Under the pieces are notes generated by a model that searched no databases, was not told the DNA's origin, and worked only from the letters and a program-made list of their open reading frames with translations. The position numbers and the translations under genes were made by a program. DNA of 64,000 bases from Phlegmacium glaucopus (lineage: Eukaryota > Basidiomycota > Agaricomycetes > Agaricales > Cortinariaceae), in NCBI GenBank assembly GCA_015039465.1, contig MU130361.1, positions 307,651 through 371,650 on the forward strand, in the 5' to 3' direction. This document shows, in pieces, positions 60,475 to 64,000 of the stretch (within the stretch, counting starts at the first letter, position 1; the number at the start of each line of letters is the position of its first letter).

Positions 60475-61869
60475 ATGACTCCAGTAAAGGCTTTGGAATT
60501 CTACTGTGGTATTGGTGCGACACACACACATATATACTTTTCAATTACAAATCTGAAGCTGATAATAGGTGGTTTGCGTCTTGCTTTGTCGCGGAGTAGT
60601 ATAAATGCAGAAGTTGTTCAAGCCTTTGACTGGGACCAGACCGCTTGCCAGGTCTACAAGGCTAATCATAATGACGTCGTAAGAAAGGTCAATTTACACC
60701 AAGTGCTTCAAGTTTATAAACTAACCAAAGAAGCTAAATAGGTAGATATCTCAACCTTAACCGCAACCGATTTGTCGTCTTTGAACGCCGATTTGTGGCT
60801 GCTATCACCAGCCTGCCAGCCATATACAATATTAAACCCAAAAGCAAAGGGCGCATCTGACCCTCGAGCCCAATCATTTCTCCATCTTATTGAAGATGTA
60901 CTGCCTGAAATGGCGCTATGTCAAACACATCCATCGCACCTTCTAGTCGAAAATGTCGCTGGCTTCGAGGTGAGGCCGTGTCCTACTTATTCTTTTTTTT
61001 CGGCAAACGCTTAATCCCAATTTCAGACTTCAAGCACACGTCAGATACTTATATCTACACTTCGTTCAATAGGGTACACAACACTAGAGCTTTTGCTTAC
61101 GCCTTTGCAGTTTTGCATTCCGAACTCTCGTCTGAGATATTACATGCTTGCTAAGAGGGCACCACTCCATTTTCTCCATGTCCCATCAAATAAATTAGAG
61201 GAAGTCTGGCGTCAAATTCCCGGACAAGAGTCTGTATGGTCCGACCCAAGGCTCCAGGAACATGCAGGCGCGCACCCATTACCACACAACAATGTTCACA
61301 AAATTAGAGATTATCTGGATGATTCTTCAAAAGGAAATGCGCAGGAGTTTGCCATCCCAGATAAAGTCCTAGAAAAATGGGGTCGACTATTTGACATCGT
61401 CACCCCATCTTCTCAAAGGACATGTTGTTTTACCCGAGGTGTGATGTCCAATAATATTCCTCCATTAACACGTACGATGATCGCACAGGTTACACACAAC
61501 TGGTGGAACGAACTGGCTCGGTTCTTCAGGAGAACGAAATGCTTGATGTAGGTCGTCCAATTTTTGGTCATTCTTACTCAGTTTATTCTATTTCAATAGA
61601 CGACCTCGACATTCGACAAATTCCTTGAAGCTCGATCTAAAGGAAACCTAAACTCTGTGGAGATTCTACACCCTCTTGTACTACGATATTTTTCTCCACC
61701 GGAACTCTTGCGTATCTTCGCTTTTAATCCACCTGGGGCACTTTCACAGGATCCAGTCTTCGTCTGGCCAGAGGGTATCTCGACGAAATCTAAATACAGG
61801 CTTATTGGCAACAGCGTAAATGTCAAGGTGGTGCAAGAGTTGATCAAATATCTATTTTGCGAAGGTTAG
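60475..61869 (+). CDS. Dnmt2/TRDMT1-type cytosine-5 methyltransferase (tRNA C38)
   Basis: By family, methylates C38 of tRNA-Asp and a few other tRNAs. Six exons (60475-60514, 60569-60687, 60742-60969, 61027-61438, 61489-61547, 61600-61869) give 375 aa. Seen: ALEFYCGIGGLRLAL (motif I, split by an intron inside the Gly run); QAFDWDQTACQVYKANH (II); SPACQPYTI with the catalytic Cys (IV, 60805-60828); LLVENVAGFETS (VI); NSRLRYYMLAKR (VIII); FTRGYTQLVE-; LRIFAFNPPGAL; and YRLIGNSVNVKVVQELI (X). No N-terminal targeting or BAH domains, so this is Dnmt2, not a maintenance DNA methyltransferase. Motif IV is PAC rather than PPC, and the adjacent Leu-Leu-Ser replaces the usual Met-Ser. Confidence 0.93.
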
Positions 61870-62527
61870 AGATATTGGTCTGGAATAAGATAAAGATAAA
61901 GTACGTGGTTGGTGGACTGATTCAAACTAATCGAGTAGAACTCATGACCGTCTCATTGCAGCATGACATATAACATGTCTTGGTATGGTTTTTGAATCTC
62001 CATTTAGAAACCCAAATTTTCTGATAGATTTTCCAGCTTGCTCCTTTGGATTGACCGGTGGATCAAGCGCGTCTCACCGCAGCCGTCAAAAAATTTTAAA
62101 GGTCGTGGGGCGATACTCAAGTACTCATAGTGTATGTACTTGAGACTTGATTGACTTTGAACGGGTTTGCTGAATACCGCCAAACGATGCTTAGACGCTG
62201 GGGTAGTACCAAATGATCTTACACCGAGATAAGTTCCAAAGCGAGGAGACACAAATGTCGATCCGTTTGTTAACTAGCCACGGCGCAACAACAATGAACA
62301 TTGTATAGGCTGGTTGAGCCAAGTAGTCCTGAAAAGGAAATGATCAACACAGCTTCAATGTTTTGACAAGTTTTTTTCTTCTGGCACAGGTTGCTTCTCA
62401 GCCATCGTCTTCCCACTTTGTATTTACGCAATACCCCTTCTTTCTACAATACCCCTCCAAAAAGCTCTCAGAGCATCAGTTATCCTCGCAATAGCTAATT
62501 GCTGTTTTAATAGCCTAAAATATCGTC
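61870..62527. other. Intergenic region upstream of the proline-rich gene
   Basis: About 660 bp between two plus-strand genes. The right end, before 62528, is pyrimidine-rich (CTTCTTTCTACAATACCCC), consistent with a 5' UTR. Nothing else identified. Confidence 0.5.
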
Positions 62528-63436
62528 ATGGGTCGTACTCTCTTCTCCCAATCCTACTCTACGGCGCCTGCAGTCAGGATTGAACCAGAACCAATAGTAG
62601 ACCTTTGCGAAAAATGGAGTATTTGGAACCGCTTCGATCCAGATTCCGACGACTTCTTCCAGGACGCAGAATACGAGGCCTTTGTTGACCCCGAACAGTA
62701 CCAACGCGAACAGGAGGAATTAGCTGCAGTCGCACAAACAGACGCTGCCACAGAAAGCTCAGATTCCAGCGAGAGCAGCGTCAGCGATCGGGGCAGCCCT
62801 ATGGCAGTTGGATCTGACGATCCAGCCATTCTCCTTGCCACTTATGCCAATCACCCATGGAGCAGCGCTGCGGCTAGTGGGTGGCAATCGCCAACCACTG
62901 ATCACTCGACGGTCGCTGCTGGAGTCACTTATAACCCACACAGGATGCAATCTGTATTCGGCACTCGACCACGCGATACAGAAGATGGAGAAAATCTAGG
63001 CAACCCCGTCTTCATCCCCCCAGCCTCCTTCCGTGAACCAAGTCCTGGCATCGAACTTGACGATAACCCTCCATCTTCTCCGCGCTCGCCCACCTTGCGC
63101 AGGACTGTGAACATCACTCCGATCACCGTTCCAACAAATCCACAAGTCGTATTTATGCCCCCGACCCGTTCCCCATCCCCTGACACGCCAACTCCTTCTA
63201 CCCCACCCCCGCTTATGTATCAAACTTCACCGGTTATGCTTACTCCTTCTCCAGCCCCATCTGCGACACCTCGTTTTTACTCATGGCAGCGCCACCCTAT
63301 CCCAGCCCTTCCTCCCAGCCCTACTCTACCTCGTGGCAACCGTGATGGACCTTTTACTAATCCCCATGCGCGCATATCTTTAATGCGTATTGATGCTGCT
63401 ACCGCCCGTATCCGCCACCCGAACATCGTCACCTAA
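62528..63436 (+). CDS. Hypothetical proline/serine-rich disordered protein
   Basis: A single exon of 302 codons with ATG at 62528 (context GTCATGGG) and TAA at 63434-63436. I do not recognise it. The N-terminal 60 residues are the most ordered-looking (DLCEKWSIWNRFDPDSDDFFQDAEYEAFVDPEQYQ), acidic and aromatic. The middle is Ser/Glu-rich and the rest is dominated by SPxP and PTPS repeats (TPTPSTPPPLM, SPAPSATPRF). There is no signal peptide, membrane segment or known domain. Its clean single-exon structure and compositional bias make coding likely. It could be a lineage-specific regulator or an SH3/14-3-3-binding scaffold, but this is a guess. Confidence 0.7.
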   Translation: MGRTLFSQSYSTAPAVRIEPEPIVDLCEKWSIWNRFDPDSDDFFQDAEYEAFVDPEQYQREQEELAAVAQTDAATESSDSSESSVSDRGSPMAVGSDDPAILLATYANHPWSSAAASGWQSPTTDHSTVAAGVTYNPHRMQSVFGTRPRDTEDGENLGNPVFIPPASFREPSPGIELDDNPPSSPRSPTLRRTVNITPITVPTNPQVVFMPPTRSPSPDTPTPSTPPPLMYQTSPVMLTPSPAPSATPRFYSWQRHPIPALPPSPTLPRGNRDGPFTNPHARISLMRIDAATARIRHPNIVT

Positions 63437-64000
63437 AGTTCATACTCACTGCTATACAGCCAAAATAATCCTACAAGATATACGCAAGCTCTAGATGTTA
63501 TTAGAATCTACTTTGCCGCTGTGCTCAATGTACAAGTGGGTTATTTTGTCACCGCGGAGGGACGAGCTTGTTTGTTTCTTCTGATTCTTTTTTTTTTTCG
63601 TGTTTTTTATCTTCTGATTTATTTTGTGCTCTGCTGACTGTCTCCATGTTCTGCCAAATCTACACGTTCTTTGATCCAGAAACCTCATTTGTGCCATCCC
63701 AATTCTCGCAATGCTTTAGTCGGTCTATACTATCACATTTGTACTGTATCGATGCCACGCACTTATCTTGCATACCCTGATGGTCTCTCCACTCCTACTG
63801 CCATGCCACGTCGCAAGTTGCTTCGGCTCCACATGTAAAAGGAAATCATAGCTACGACGCGTATCTTTGGAGATTTATATCTCAGGAGTCAGAAACAGCG
63901 CCCTGCGCACGGGCCATTTAATCTTACTTACCAGTACTAAAGTCCGATCCACATCATATCTATCCCCAACGTGCATCCCACTGACCCAAGCTCTCCACCA
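63437..64000. other. 3' flank to window edge
   Basis: About 560 bp with a poly-T tract at ~63587-63598. No gene supported; the ORF at 63568-63780 is a low-complexity translation of T-rich DNA. Confidence 0.5.

Overview
The window is a gene-dense stretch of a filamentous basidiomycete nuclear genome, most likely an agaricomycete (mushroom-forming fungus). The evidence is the many ~45-60 nt GT-AG introns that must be removed to restore conserved proteins, the close packing of genes on both strands, and a typical agaricomycete gene set: an F-box-like/LRR protein, a Ppo-type fatty acid dioxygenase, a DOPA 4,5-dioxygenase and a RING-PH-vWA scaffold. I saw no tRNA, rRNA, CRISPR array, phage or intact transposon. 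Exon joins were made by eye from reading frame, splice consensus and remembered family conservation, so individual splice sites may be off.

Layout. 1-1154 (+) is the 3' end of a vacuolar TRP (Yvc1-like) channel. 1537-6426 (-) is a large fatty-acid dioxygenase/P450 fusion (Ppo). 7391-8497 (-) is coatomer epsilon, sharing a 142-bp divergent promoter with an F-box gene (8640-10488, +). 11188-13682 (-) is a secreted GH27 alpha-galactosidase, followed by 1.5 kb of intergenic DNA and a PAK-family kinase (15171-17823, +). 18201-27896 (-) is the giant Tel1/ATM kinase. 28554-30196 (-) is a short cystathionine beta-synthase, followed by 1.9 kb with no convincing gene. 32095-32867 (-) is a DOPA 4,5-dioxygenase, head to head with a Far1/Ste5-like scaffold (32899-36497, +). 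36880-39819 (+) is Pmt4 and 39988-42611 (+) is the sorting nexin Mvp1. A minus-strand run follows: transaldolase (42836-44045), Coq3 (44620-45721), a dynactin p24-like protein (45785-46676) and a flavin monooxygenase (47079-48992). After an unclear acidic gene or relic (49643-50492, -) come a copper P-type ATPase (50831-53938, -), dolichyl pyrophosphate phosphatase (54900-55844, +), pantothenate synthetase (56060-57319, +), the Rab5 GEF Vps9 (57545-60363, -), a Dnmt2-type methyltransferase (60475-61869, +) and a proline-rich unknown (62528-63436, +).

How the genes relate. This is mainly a housekeeping segment, not a metabolic cluster. Themes are vesicle traffic and endosomes (coatomer epsilon, Mvp1, Vps9, dynactin p24), ER glycosylation (Pmt4 and the dolichol-recycling phosphatase), and Rho/pheromone-type signalling (PAK kinase and Far1-like scaffold, about 15 kb apart). 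The most interesting details are molecular: loss of the heme-thiolate cysteine in the Ppo P450 domain; a GC-AG intron in the DOPA dioxygenase, whose start lies almost against that of the scaffold gene; a PPC-to-PAC change in the Dnmt2 catalytic motif; and a poorly explained island at about 49.0-50.5 kb. I did not find a convincing wholly new system.
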